DNA from: Methylacidiphilum caldifontis
GTDB taxonomy: Bacteria; Verrucomicrobiota; Verrucomicrobiia; Methylacidiphilales; CAMAQI01
Length of the DNA stretch: 48,096 bases
Reading direction: 5' to 3'
Assembly: GCA_945877805.1 (NCBI GenBank)
Contig: CAMCSM010000008.1
Span: forward strand, 1-48,096
In this document: piece by piece, positions 37,107-44,972 of the stretch
Layout: each line of letters starts with the position of its first letter
How positions within the stretch are numbered: the first letter of the stretch is position 1
Made by a program: the position numbers and the translations under genes
The notes under the pieces: model-generated
Databases searched by the model: none
What the model was told of the DNA's origin: nothing
Seen by the model: only the letters and a program-made list of their open reading frames with translations

Positions 37107-40055
37107 ATGGAAAACTCAAAACGGCACTCAGGAGTCACCTTTCTATTTTTAGGATTTCTCTTAGGCTCAGGCCTCGTTGGGCTTGTTTGGTTTCTACAAA
37201 CTCCCAAAGTCATTACGAACAACCAGGAAAAAGCAACTCCATCAAATCAACTTCGGGAGAGCATTGTTCAGTTTCAACAAAGTAAATATACCCCTGAAAA
37301 GTCCGCTCAAGAATGGATAAAACTCTACCAACTTCAAAGATCCATAGCAAAAAAAAGTCACAACCGATTTAATCCTGATCGAGTTTCTCTTTCGGAGATT
37401 CTCCTCTTACTGCCTCCTCCTCCCTCATGGATCTTTCTTGAAAAAGAGATGCTCTCTCAAAAAATAGAGGACTCTTTTCTTCCTCTTTTCGTCAAACTAT
37501 TACTTCAACAAGACTCCCAATGGGTCGAATCGTTAAAAAAAATAACCTCTAACAAAGAGGCGGGCATGGATTCCTATTTTCTTAACGAGATCACTTCAAA
37601 AACCATCTGCTACACTGACAAGCCGGAGGAGATTGAATCGATTCTCAATTTTTGGATTCTATTTCTGAAAGACCAAAAAAATGATGAGCGAAATTTTAAT
37701 CGTTTTTCTTTTAATCAAAAATTTCCGGATCTATTCCTTATCCTCGGCGAAAAAAAGGCCGCTTATTATTTTGAAGAGTTGATCAAGACTCATGTCAGTC
37801 TCGACAATATTCATGGAAAAGAATCGAAAGAGCTTCTTAAAAAAATCGTTCTGGAAAAAGTAAAAGATGCCCGTTTCGTTCCTTGGGGACTCGTCTCCTC
37901 TCCTGCAGATGGCCCCTTCTACGAAGCACTGGATAAACGGTTCCCTGAAAAAAAACTTTCAGGAAATGATCATCATCGCTATGACGCATTCCAAAGAAAT
38001 CGAGCGAAGGCTAATTATCTTTGCTGGCTGATCCTTGAAGGCCGCCTACAGGAGGCATCCCGGATATCAGACTCCTTCGCCCAATCCGATTCCAATCAAC
38101 AAAGTAGCTATCTCTATCAAATTAGCCGAACTTTTGAAGAGGCTGGAAGTCCGGAAAAAATTTTTGAAATCGTTTATAGCGCTTTACAAAAAGATCCGAA
38201 ATTAAACCTCTGGACACTTCTTTTCAATCTGGGATCGAAATCAGATCAAGGGGAAAGAATGCTTAAACTCGTGCGTCAAACCTTAGCCAAAAAAACTCTC
38301 CCACAAAATCTCCTTTGGGAAGTTGAACTCCACCTTCTTCGAGCATTACTCGCAAATGATCTCCTCACTGAAGCCAATGAACAAATGAAAAAAGTCTCAA
38401 CGGCACCGAAAACTGAGGAAAACAAATCAGCCTTAACCTCTCTGGCAACCCTTATGATTCAAAGGGGAACATTGGAAAATCACCCCGAATGGATCAAAGA
38501 AGGAATTAGTCTTCATAATCAACTTCCCAATCCTGATCAAAATAATAATAACCTTTGGTATGGCATTCAAAGTTGGCTCGATGTACTTCAAGAAAATCGT
38601 CAGTATTCAGAGGCTGAGCGCCTTTTAAGAGAGCATCTCGAAATTGCACGAAAAAAGCCTCCTGAAAATAGCTTTATGATCGAACAGTTTGACAAGGAAA
38701 ATCAAACTATTTTGACGGAACTCACAGGCATTTATTTTGCTACGGGGAGATACGAAGAGGTCATGAAGGTTCTCACAACAAATCCTCATTGGGGAACCTC
38801 CGATTTGGTTGATATTTTGGATAAAAAAACCTCTCAAGATATTCCCCTCGCCTACATGGCGGCAAAGAGTCTCGTTCAGTTTAACAAAATGAGTGAGGCG
38901 AAGTCGATTCTCGTCGCCTATCTCGAGCGTCACGGTGGATTTGATCCTGCCTACGCTCTCTTATTAGAAATCTCTCCAAATGATTTCCTTTCCTTGATGG
39001 ATCGTTTCTTTAAGCGCGATCAATTCGAAGAAAGGCCCTTAATCTGGAAGGCTCAAGCGCTCGTCAACGCAAAACAATGGGAGGAGGCAGAGAAAACCGC
39101 AAAGCAAGCAATTGCTGTTGATCCATCCGATGGAGAACAAGGACCAGGAGACCGGATGCGCGTTTATGGGGTTCTCGGTCAAATCGCCAAGGCCAAAGGA
39201 AACGCCAAAGAATCTGAATTGATGGAGGGAATCCTCAAAGCCATTCGTCTCTCTGAAAATGCAGATCGCTACAGAGTTGCGGGTTACTTAAAAAAAGCGA
39301 TTGCCATGTACCGTGAATCTCTCTCTTATTTTTCTGATGCCTACTGCATACAATCCCGTCTTGCCCGACATTTAGCAGAAAGCGGTCAATCTGAAGAAGC
39401 AGCCCTCCACTATCGAAAGGCTTTTGAACTGATGCCAGATAGTTTTGGACGAATGGAGAGCCATTGTTTCGGTTGTGAACGGGCCTTCGGCAATGCAAAG
39501 GCGCAAAACATTGCAGAAAAAGTTCTTTTGGAGTTAATGCAAAAACAGCCAAACAAACCGCAAATCCATTATCTCCTCGGATATCTTCGAATGAATCAAT
39601 ATCGCTATAACGATGCATTTCTTAATTATCAAAAAGCGGTCGAACTCGACCCAGAGTATTTGAATGCTTGGAAAAGAATCGTAGAGCTAGAAGGCGAAAC
39701 CCAAATTCCTCGACAACTTTTTGAAAACGCCGTTTTCAGACTCTCTGAACTTGATCCCGAAAATCGTCATGGATCGGTGCGATTCAATCAAGTTCGCGAT
39801 CTTAAGCGTCTTTGGCTAGCAATCGAAAAAATACAAAAACAATGGCCGCCACTTCCTGGACCCCTTCTTGCTTTATCCGCAAGTCGTCCGACAACAATCG
39901 AGGAAGACTCCGACAATAATTTTACGGTTAGAAATAAGTCTTCCGAATTTAGATCAAAGTGGAACTACAATACCTGGCAAACCGCTCCACCCCCCGTTGA
40001 ACTGATCCTTTCTCATGATTTTGTGAGTACGGTTTTACAAAGAAATGATCAGTAA
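37107..40055 (+). CDS. Large TPR-repeat membrane-anchored protein
   Basis: This 982-residue protein has a single N-terminal membrane helix (about 10-31, VTFLFLGFLLGSGLVGLVWFL) and a long periplasmic helical body. The N-terminal two thirds look like degenerate helical repeats. Clear TPR units appear at about 625-870, for example AEKTAKQAIAVDPSDGEQG, AALHYRKAFELMPDSFG and AFLNYQKAVELDPEYLNAW. The C-terminal 60 residues are low-complexity and probably unstructured. Such proteins scaffold multi-protein complexes, and no enzyme motif is seen. AAGGAG lies about 20 bases before the ATG, too far for a usual site. No better in-frame start exists. Confidence 0.8.
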   Translation: MENSKRHSGVTFLFLGFLLGSGLVGLVWFLQTPKVITNNQEKATPSNQLRESIVQFQQSKYTPEKSAQEWIKLYQLQRSIAKKSHNRFNPDRVSLSEILLLLPPPPSWIFLEKEMLSQKIEDSFLPLFVKLLLQQDSQWVESLKKITSNKEAGMDSYFLNEITSKTICYTDKPEEIESILNFWILFLKDQKNDERNFNRFSFNQKFPDLFLILGEKKAAYYFEELIKTHVSLDNIHGKESKELLKKIVLEKVKDARFVPWGLVSSPADGPFYEALDKRFPEKKLSGNDHHRYDAFQRNRAKANYLCWLILEGRLQEASRISDSFAQSDSNQQSSYLYQISRTFEEAGSPEKIFEIVYSALQKDPKLNLWTLLFNLGSKSDQGERMLKLVRQTLAKKTLPQNLLWEVELHLLRALLANDLLTEANEQMKKVSTAPKTEENKSALTSLATLMIQRGTLENHPEWIKEGISLHNQLPNPDQNNNNLWYGIQSWLDVLQENRQYSEAERLLREHLEIARKKPPENSFMIEQFDKENQTILTELTGIYFATGRYEEVMKVLTTNPHWGTSDLVDILDKKTSQDIPLAYMAAKSLVQFNKMSEAKSILVAYLERHGGFDPAYALLLEISPNDFLSLMDRFFKRDQFEERPLIWKAQALVNAKQWEEAEKTAKQAIAVDPSDGEQGPGDRMRVYGVLGQIAKAKGNAKESELMEGILKAIRLSENADRYRVAGYLKKAIAMYRESLSYFSDAYCIQSRLARHLAESGQSEEAALHYRKAFELMPDSFGRMESHCFGCERAFGNAKAQNIAEKVLLELMQKQPNKPQIHYLLGYLRMNQYRYNDAFLNYQKAVELDPEYLNAWKRIVELEGETQIPRQLFENAVFRLSELDPENRHGSVRFNQVRDLKRLWLAIEKIQKQWPPLPGPLLALSASRPTTIEEDSDNNFTVRNKSSEFRSKWNYNTWQTAPPPVELILSHDFVSTVLQRNDQ

Positions 40056-40173
40056 AATGTTAAAAATGTTGTTTTTCTCGCCGCCTTAACTCAAATATTG
40101 GGATAACAGTTTTCTCAATCCTCTCTGCCCTCCCTTCAGTAATATTTTTTTGAGTCAATTCGGGTTTAAATTC

Positions 40174-40227
40174 CTTTTTAATTTGATTACTTTCAGGCCG
40201 CAGCCTGAAAGTAATCAAATTAAAAAG
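40174..40227. other. Perfect 25-bp inverted repeat upstream of pyrR
   Basis: Two perfect 25-base arms (40174-40198 and 40203-40227) flank a 4-base loop CGCA, inside the 212-bp gap between the TPR gene and pyrR. The loop-proximal part reads TTTCAGGC/GCCTGAAA. No T-run follows on either strand, though the arms themselves begin CTTTTTAA. It ends 40 bases before the pyrR start. It may be a bidirectional transcript end, an RNA control element for pyrR, or a repeat terminus. Confidence 0.8.
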
Positions 40228-40267
40228 ATTGATTTCCTTTCTCTCTTCCTCCTGATAAATTTTTCTC

Positions 40268-40798
40268 ATGCCCTCTCAATCCATCGTTGGTGATGCCTCA
40301 TTGATCGCACAACTTCTCGAGTCTCTTTCAGAGGCGATTCTTGCGAAACATCCTACTCTGGATAAAGTCGCGATGGTGGGTCTCCCGAAACGCGGCTATC
40401 CCCTCGCCCAACGTCTCTCCGCGTTGATCCAAAAAAAAAGAGGACTCTTAATTCCCGTCGGACAAATGGATATCTCGTTTCATCGAGATGATCTCGATCA
40501 ACATTCCCCGTTCCCTCAACTGACCCACATGCCTTTTGATGCGACTCAACGAATGATTCTTCTCGTTGATGATGTGCTCTTTACCGGCCGAACAACCCGG
40601 GCGGCCTTGAATGCTCTCAATGATTTTGGACGGCCCGACCAAATCGAACTTGTTGCGCTGATCGATCGCGGTCATCGCCAGATGCCGATTCAACCCGATT
40701 ATATCGGACAGACCATTCCGACCGCTTTTACCGATCGAGTCTTGGTTCATATCCAAGAGATCGATGGCGAAGATTCGATTATTCATCAAAAATCATGA
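40268..40798 (+). CDS. pyrR: PyrR-type regulator / uracil phosphoribosyltransferase
   Basis: This 176-residue protein is of the PRTase fold. The PRPP loop is LVDDVLFTGRTTRAALNAL. The early GLPKRGYPLAQRLS segment, the MDISFHRDDL motif and the late LVALIDRGHRQMPIQPDYIG motif are PyrR hallmarks. PyrR binds pyr mRNA to attenuate pyrimidine genes and has some uracil phosphoribosyltransferase activity. No pyr biosynthesis gene is adjacent, so control in cis is not obvious. A large perfect hairpin lies upstream. The stop overlaps the Nif3-like start (ATGA, 40795-40798). Confidence 0.93.
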   Translation: MPSQSIVGDASLIAQLLESLSEAILAKHPTLDKVAMVGLPKRGYPLAQRLSALIQKKRGLLIPVGQMDISFHRDDLDQHSPFPQLTHMPFDATQRMILLVDDVLFTGRTTRAALNALNDFGRPDQIELVALIDRGHRQMPIQPDYIGQTIPTAFTDRVLVHIQEIDGEDSIIHQKS

Positions 40799-41550
40799 TC
40801 CCTCTCTCCACGCTCGTTCGCTACCTTGATCAACAGCTCCGTCATTCCGAGATTCAGGACTATCCCCAGGCCTATAACGGACTGCAACTGGAGAATCAGG
40901 GGAAAGTCACACGAATCGCCGCGGCCGTTGACTCTCATTCTCAAGTCCTCGAAGCGGCGGCTGAAGCAGGAGCTGATTTTCTGATCGTCCATCACGGTCT
41001 CTGGTGGAGCGATCCCCGTCCAATGACGGGGATCTCTTATCAAAAAATCGCCAAAGCGATTCACTCCAATCTCGCGGTTTATGGCTCTCATCTTCCGCTT
41101 GATCTTCATCCTCGTTGGGGAAACAACGCCGTTCTTTGCCAAAGACTTGGCTTTAAAAAAAGAAAACCTTTTCTTGAGATGAAAGGTCACGAGATCGGAT
41201 TTTTAGCGGAAACCTCGATCGCCCGATCGACTCTCCAAAAGAGGCTGGAATCGGTTCTTGCAGGGCCGGTGCATCTGATTCCCGGAGGCCCGACTCAAAT
41301 CGGTCGCATTGGGATTGTCTCGGGTGGCGCGGGGAATGATCTTGAAAAAGCAAAAGCGGCGGGGATCGATACCTTCATTACCGGAGAAGGCTCTCATTGG
41401 ACTTACGGAGCGGCTCTTGAAATGGGAATCAATCTTTTCTACGGTGGCCATTATGCGACGGAGATCTTTGGGGTTCAAACCGTCGCCCAACACCTCAGTG
41501 AGAAGTTTAAAATTCCTTGGGTTTGGATCGATTCCCCAAGTGGGTTATAA
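40795..41550 (+). CDS. Nif3-like dinuclear metal centre protein (YbgI/DUF34)
   Basis: This 251-residue Nif3/YbgI family protein has metal-binding histidines in LIVHHGLWW, in YGSHLPLDLHP and in the C-terminal GGHYATEIFGVQTVAQHL, with TFITGEGSHWTYGAALEMG between. YNGLQLEN near residue 22 is also typical. The family forms toroidal hexamers with a two-metal site, and one current view is GTP cyclohydrolase-like or metal-insertion roles. It is translationally coupled to pyrR. The first residues (MIPLSTLVRYLDQQL) fit the family start. Confidence 0.92.
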   Translation: MIPLSTLVRYLDQQLRHSEIQDYPQAYNGLQLENQGKVTRIAAAVDSHSQVLEAAAEAGADFLIVHHGLWWSDPRPMTGISYQKIAKAIHSNLAVYGSHLPLDLHPRWGNNAVLCQRLGFKKRKPFLEMKGHEIGFLAETSIARSTLQKRLESVLAGPVHLIPGGPTQIGRIGIVSGGAGNDLEKAKAAGIDTFITGEGSHWTYGAALEMGINLFYGGHYATEIFGVQTVAQHLSEKFKIPWVWIDSPSGL

Positions 41551-41902
41551 ACGAATTTTCGTAGATCGACACAATTCAAAACAGTTTTTAACCACGGATA
41601 ACACGGATTTCACGGATTGAGAAAAGACCTTGAAAACAAGGAATCCCTCAAAAGGACTTTTGATGGGGGAACCGTGAGAAAAACCATCTTCACAAACGCG
41701 TTTGTGAGATTGGCTTATCTCATGGTTCTCATTCCGATTGCGATCGGAATGATCCCTGTTTTGGATCTTTGCGAAATTTTGCGCCTTCGCGTGAGAAAAT
41801 TCCGAGAAATGAATTAAGCTATTCAGCTATCCGGCTAATGGGCTATTCAGCTCCCCTTGGCGGTTAACCATCTCTTGCGACCCCAATCGCATGTGCCTTA
41901 TT
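41551..41902. other. Repeat- and palindrome-rich gap, no gene
   Basis: This 352-bp gap holds a tandem word repeat of ACGGAT units (41587-41620, inverse of words at 5331-5363). It also has the palindromes TCACAAACGCGTTTGTGA (41690-41707) and CATTCCGAT/ATCGGAATG around 41730-41751, bracketed by GAGAAAAACCAT and ATGGTTCTC. Further on is an imperfect repeat of GCTATTCAGCTAT type (41818-41854). A 66-codon open frame crosses it, but it is made of these repeats and is not credible as a gene. Confidence 0.6.
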
Positions 41903-42634
41903 TTAAAGCTTTGCCGATGGCGACAATTTCTTCCGTTTATGATCGCGGCGCATTTGGAGTAATTCAACGCTCAAGGCAAAACCCATCGGGAGATAGATGT
42001 AAGCCTTAGAAACATTTTGATGGAATCCCTCCATGAAAAGGGTCACTCCAATCACGACTAAAAAGGCGAGTGCCAGAATCTTAATCGAAGGATGATCCTG
42101 AACAAACTTTGCCACTGCAGAGGCAAAGTAAAGGACGATCACAAAAGAGACCAAGACCGCCGCAATGATGATCGGCAAATGAGGGGTCAATCCAACAGCG
42201 GTAATCACTGAATCTAATGAAAAAACGATATCCAACATCACAATCTGTGTAATTGCGGCAAAAAAGGTACTCTTGGCGGCTCCCAATTCCCCATGATCCT
42301 CTTCACTCTCCACAACATGATGAATCTCCTTGACCGCTTTGTAGATTAGAAATAGACCTCCTGCCAAAAGAACGAGATCCTTCCAGGAAAAGGTCATGAA
42401 GACAGGTGAGGTCAATCGGACTAAAGCCGTTGCCCCAAAAAGAGCGACAATTCGTGCCACCAGTGCCAGCCCTAATCCCAGTAATCGTGCCTTCTCTTTC
42501 TGATGCTCTGGCAATCGACCGGTCACGATTGAAATTAAAAGAACATTATCAATCCCCAAAACTAACTCTAAGCCGATCAATAAAGCAAAGGTTGCCCACG
42601 CATTCGGATCCATCAAAAGTTCAATCATCTGCAA
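41903..42634 (-). CDS. TerC-family integral membrane protein
   Basis: This 243-residue TerC family protein has about seven membrane helices. Both halves show the family's acidic motifs: LGLELVLGIDNVLLISIVTG near residue 20 and VMLDIVFSLDSVITAVGL near 135, where the aspartates are thought to bind metal. Bacterial TerC members export manganese or load it onto secreted enzymes, and some are linked to tellurite resistance. There are no other ter genes here, so a general metal or Mn2+ export role is likelier. It is divergent from the pseudouridine synthase gene. Confidence 0.93.
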   Translation of the reverse strand: MQMIELLMDPNAWATFALLIGLELVLGIDNVLLISIVTGRLPEHQKEKARLLGLGLALVARIVALFGATALVRLTSPVFMTFSWKDLVLLAGGLFLIYKAVKEIHHVVESEEDHGELGAAKSTFFAAITQIVMLDIVFSLDSVITAVGLTPHLPIIIAAVLVSFVIVLYFASAVAKFVQDHPSIKILALAFLVVIGVTLFMEGFHQNVSKAYIYLPMGFALSVELLQMRRDHKRKKLSPSAKL

Positions 42635-42725
42635 ATCGTTAGCTCAAGATTTTTATTCTTCAACCTATTTTTCATTTGAGAAGATCATCGACGGACTCTC
42701 TGAGCTCATCTATAACTTACTGATC

Positions 42726-43784
42726 ATGCAACGCCCCGAAAAACCGCTCACCTTTCCCGTCGAACAGGAAATCACTCTGATGAAATTTCTCTTAGAGAAA
42801 TCGGATAACCGTAAAAAGGTGAAGTCGTGGCTGAAATACAAAGCGGTTCGTGTCAACGGAATCCCGATTCATCAGTTCGATCACCTCTTACATCTTGGGG
42901 ATATAGTGATGATTACCCAAGATCGATTTGCTCCGCCAGAGACGGAACTTCCTTCAGGGATTCATATTCTTCACGAAGATGAAGCGATCATTGTCATCGA
43001 TAAACCTCCTGGGCTTTTAAGTATCGCCACCGATAGCGAAAAAGAGAAAACCGCCTATTTTAAACTCAATAAATATCTCAATAATCGCGATGCTTTTAAA
43101 GAGTCCCGAATCTTTATCGTCCATCGACTCGATCGTGGGACCTCAGGAATTCTCGTCTTTGCTAAAAAGGAGATCTACAAAACAAAACTCCAAACCAACT
43201 GGCACCTCGCAAATAAGCGATACCATGCTGTGATCGAAGGAAAACTCGATCCCTCCTCAGGGGAAATTCGGAGTTACCTCATTGAAGGGGAACAATTTAA
43301 AATGCGGAGTACCCCCGATACAAAACTGGGACAATTGGCCCTCACCGGATATAAAACCCTCGAGACCAACGGGAAGTTCTCCCTGCTCGAAATCGATCTT
43401 AAAACCGGTCGGAAAAATCAGATCCGTATTCATCTTGCTGAAAAGGGACATCCGATCCTTGGGGATGAAAAATATGGATCGACGATTAACCCTCTTCATC
43501 GGATGGCGCTTCATGCCAGCTACCTTGAGTTTGTCCATCCCGTCACGGGAGAGATCCTCAACTTTACTCGTCCTGAGCCCTCGATCTTCCGTTCGATCGT
43601 TCAAGGCCAATTGCCGTACAAGCTGATCGAATTTAATGATGAACTGGCGAAGAACAAAGCGAAGCGAGTCGTTCCTCAGAAAGAATCGAAGTTCACCAAA
43701 GATCGCTATACGAAATCGAAAGAGACGAAACACAATAAGCATTCCAAAAGCCGAAAACCGTCCCAGCCCAAGAAAAAATACTAA
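42726..43784 (+). CDS. RluA-family pseudouridine synthase
   Basis: This 352-residue protein has an S4 RNA-binding domain (about 15-80, LMKFLLEKSDNRKKVKSWL and VRVNGIPIHQFDHLL). The catalytic domain (about 82-300) has the RluA aspartate in VHRLDRGTSGILVFAK, LLEIDLKTGRKNQIRIHL and GHPILGDEKYG. A very basic Lys/Arg-rich tail (about 308-352) should add RNA affinity. It isomerises uridine in rRNA or tRNA, but which site (RluC-, RluD- or TruC-like) cannot be told by eye. Repeat R3 copy 2 begins right after the stop. Confidence 0.93.
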   Translation: MQRPEKPLTFPVEQEITLMKFLLEKSDNRKKVKSWLKYKAVRVNGIPIHQFDHLLHLGDIVMITQDRFAPPETELPSGIHILHEDEAIIVIDKPPGLLSIATDSEKEKTAYFKLNKYLNNRDAFKESRIFIVHRLDRGTSGILVFAKKEIYKTKLQTNWHLANKRYHAVIEGKLDPSSGEIRSYLIEGEQFKMRSTPDTKLGQLALTGYKTLETNGKFSLLEIDLKTGRKNQIRIHLAEKGHPILGDEKYGSTINPLHRMALHASYLEFVHPVTGEILNFTRPEPSIFRSIVQGQLPYKLIEFNDELAKNKAKRVVPQKESKFTKDRYTKSKETKHNKHSKSRKPSQPKKKY

Positions 43785-43792
43785 ATACAATT

Positions 43793-43944
43793 AAATTAGC
43801 CACAGAGAACGCAAAGAACTCATAAATGAAAAGATTTTTAATTCCGGATAAATTTAATCCTGAAGAGGACTTTTTGAGGCCGTTTTTTATTTTGTGTTCT
43901 TTGCGTTCTTTTGCGGCTCAAACTAGCTCCTTGTATTCCCCTTC
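43793..43944 (-). repeat. MITE-like repeat R3, copy 2
   Basis: This is the inverse of the 8474-8627 copy. AGCCACAGAGAACGCAAAGA lies at the plus-strand left, and the matching ends TTGCGGCTCAAAC and TTGTATTCCCC lie at the right. Ends are conserved and the centre differs. It lies between the pseudouridine synthase stop and the broken pirin gene. Confidence 0.75.
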
Positions 43945-44016
43945 AAATCGAAAATAAAGTATTTGGAGAAAAAGCACTTTGGCCTTATGGGTTGTTTTAT
44001 GCAAACAGGAACACCG

Positions 44017-44671
44017 ATGAAGATTCGTAAATCAAACGAGCGAGGCCAAGCCGATCACGGATGGCTCCAGTCCCAGCACAGCTTTAGTTTTGGAGACTAT
44101 TTTGACCCCCAGCATTCCTCCTATCGCTCGCTTCGGGTCATCAATGAAGACCATGTTTCGGCGGAACAAGGGTTCGGAATGCACCCTCATCAAAACATGG
44201 AGATCATCAGCTACGTGATCTCCGGCTCCCTTGAACATCAAGACTCGATGGGAAACAAAGCGACGCTCCAAGCGGGAGATGTTCAACGGATCAGTGCGGG
44301 ACGAGGAATTCGCCATCAGGAATATAATCCCTCCTCAACAGCGCCTGTTCATTTTCTGCAAATCTGGATTCAGCCGGAGTCAAAGGGGACCGATCCCTCC
44401 TATGCTGATAAATCGTTCGGAAAAATGAAGAGAAAGCTCCCTCTCGATTCATCAAGAGGTCGATCTTTACGTTGCAAAATTAGAGTCGGGAAAATCATTG
44501 ACCTATCAAACTCAACCGCATCGTCACCTCTGGATTCAACTCATCGAAGGCAGCCTCTCGGTGAACGGTCGATTTCTAGAGGCTGGAGATGGAGCGGCCC
44601 TGGGCGATCAAGAGGTCGTTACTGTTCAAGCGAAGGAATCCTCGCATTTTTTACTTTTCGATTTAGAATAA
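44017..44671 (+). pseudogene. Pirin-family (YhhW-like) gene, frameshifted and internally deleted
   Basis: The first part (44017 to about 44430) encodes a good pirin N-terminal cupin: GFGMHPHQNMEIISYVISG carries the metal histidines, and HQEYNPSS and FLQIWIQPESKGTDPSYADKSF follow. The frame then changes by +1. From about 44429 the second frame reads SLSIHQEVDLYVAKL, then HRHLWIQLIEGSLSV, ending FLLFDLE with TAA at 44669-44671. About 10-15 codons expected between the two halves (the SPDGR-type segment) are missing, so one out-of-frame deletion explains both. It is either a pseudogene or a sequence error. AGGAACACCG precedes the ATG. The second-frame stop lies in repeat R1 copy C. Intact relatives act as quercetinase-like or regulatory iron proteins. 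Confidence 0.88.
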
Positions 44672-44951
44672 ATCAGTCAAAGACCGAAACCAAGGATTTA
44701 TCTTTCATGAAAATATTTTTCTGTCAAAGATCAGCCGTAGTTTTGTAAGAAAACGTAGGTGAACGCCGACACTTGAGCCTATCTCCAACTCCATGTTGAC
44801 TCATTCGACGCCCGTCTCATTCGTATTGCGTCCCTGCCCCGATCCCTTGTCGGGGCTGCAATCTCTTCTCCCGCTGCTGCGGTATCAGATCGTCTTCTCC
44901 AAACCCTTTTGGAGTCGGCGCCATTTACATTGCATTGAATTCCGATTTATG
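44668..44951 (+). repeat. R1 element, copy C, interrupted by R2
   Basis: The left part (44668 to about 44722: ATAAATCAG, CAAAGACCGAAACCAAGG) and the right part (44932-44951, ATTGAATTCCGATTTATG) match the two halves of copies A and B. They are separated by about 200 extra bases that include R2 copy 2. The stop of the broken pirin frame (TAA) is in the left terminus. This fills most of the 301-bp gap before the next gene. Confidence 0.78.
44764..44920 (+). repeat. Dispersed repeat R2, copy 2, inserted in R1 copy C
   Basis: This 157-bp element has inverted ends CGCCGAC (44764-44770) and GTCGGCG (44914-44920). It matches 1-131 except for a 23-24 bp insertion containing the palindrome GCCCCGA/TCGGGGC (about 44837-44857). 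The insertion looks like a separate mini-palindrome that moved in. No reading frame is present. Confidence 0.8.
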
Positions 44952-44972
44952 AATTTTTTTTGGTTTTTTGCT

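Noticed and set aside
36958-37152. 64-codon frame between folD and the TPR gene
   Set aside because: It has no family resemblance, and it overlaps the end of folD and the start of the TPR gene. It was considered as a relic but lacks support.
40060-40267. PyrR-binding attenuator in front of pyrR
   Set aside because: The hairpin does not show the known PyrR-binding loop sequence and no T-run terminator follows, so I list it only as a palindrome.
40060-40269. 69-codon charged open frame on the minus strand
   Set aside because: It covers the 25-bp palindrome and has a composition typical of AT-rich spacer, with no ribosome-binding site.
41617-41817. 66-codon open frame with a hydrophobic stretch
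   Set aside because: It is made of palindromes and word repeats. The apparent membrane helix comes from repeat sequence.
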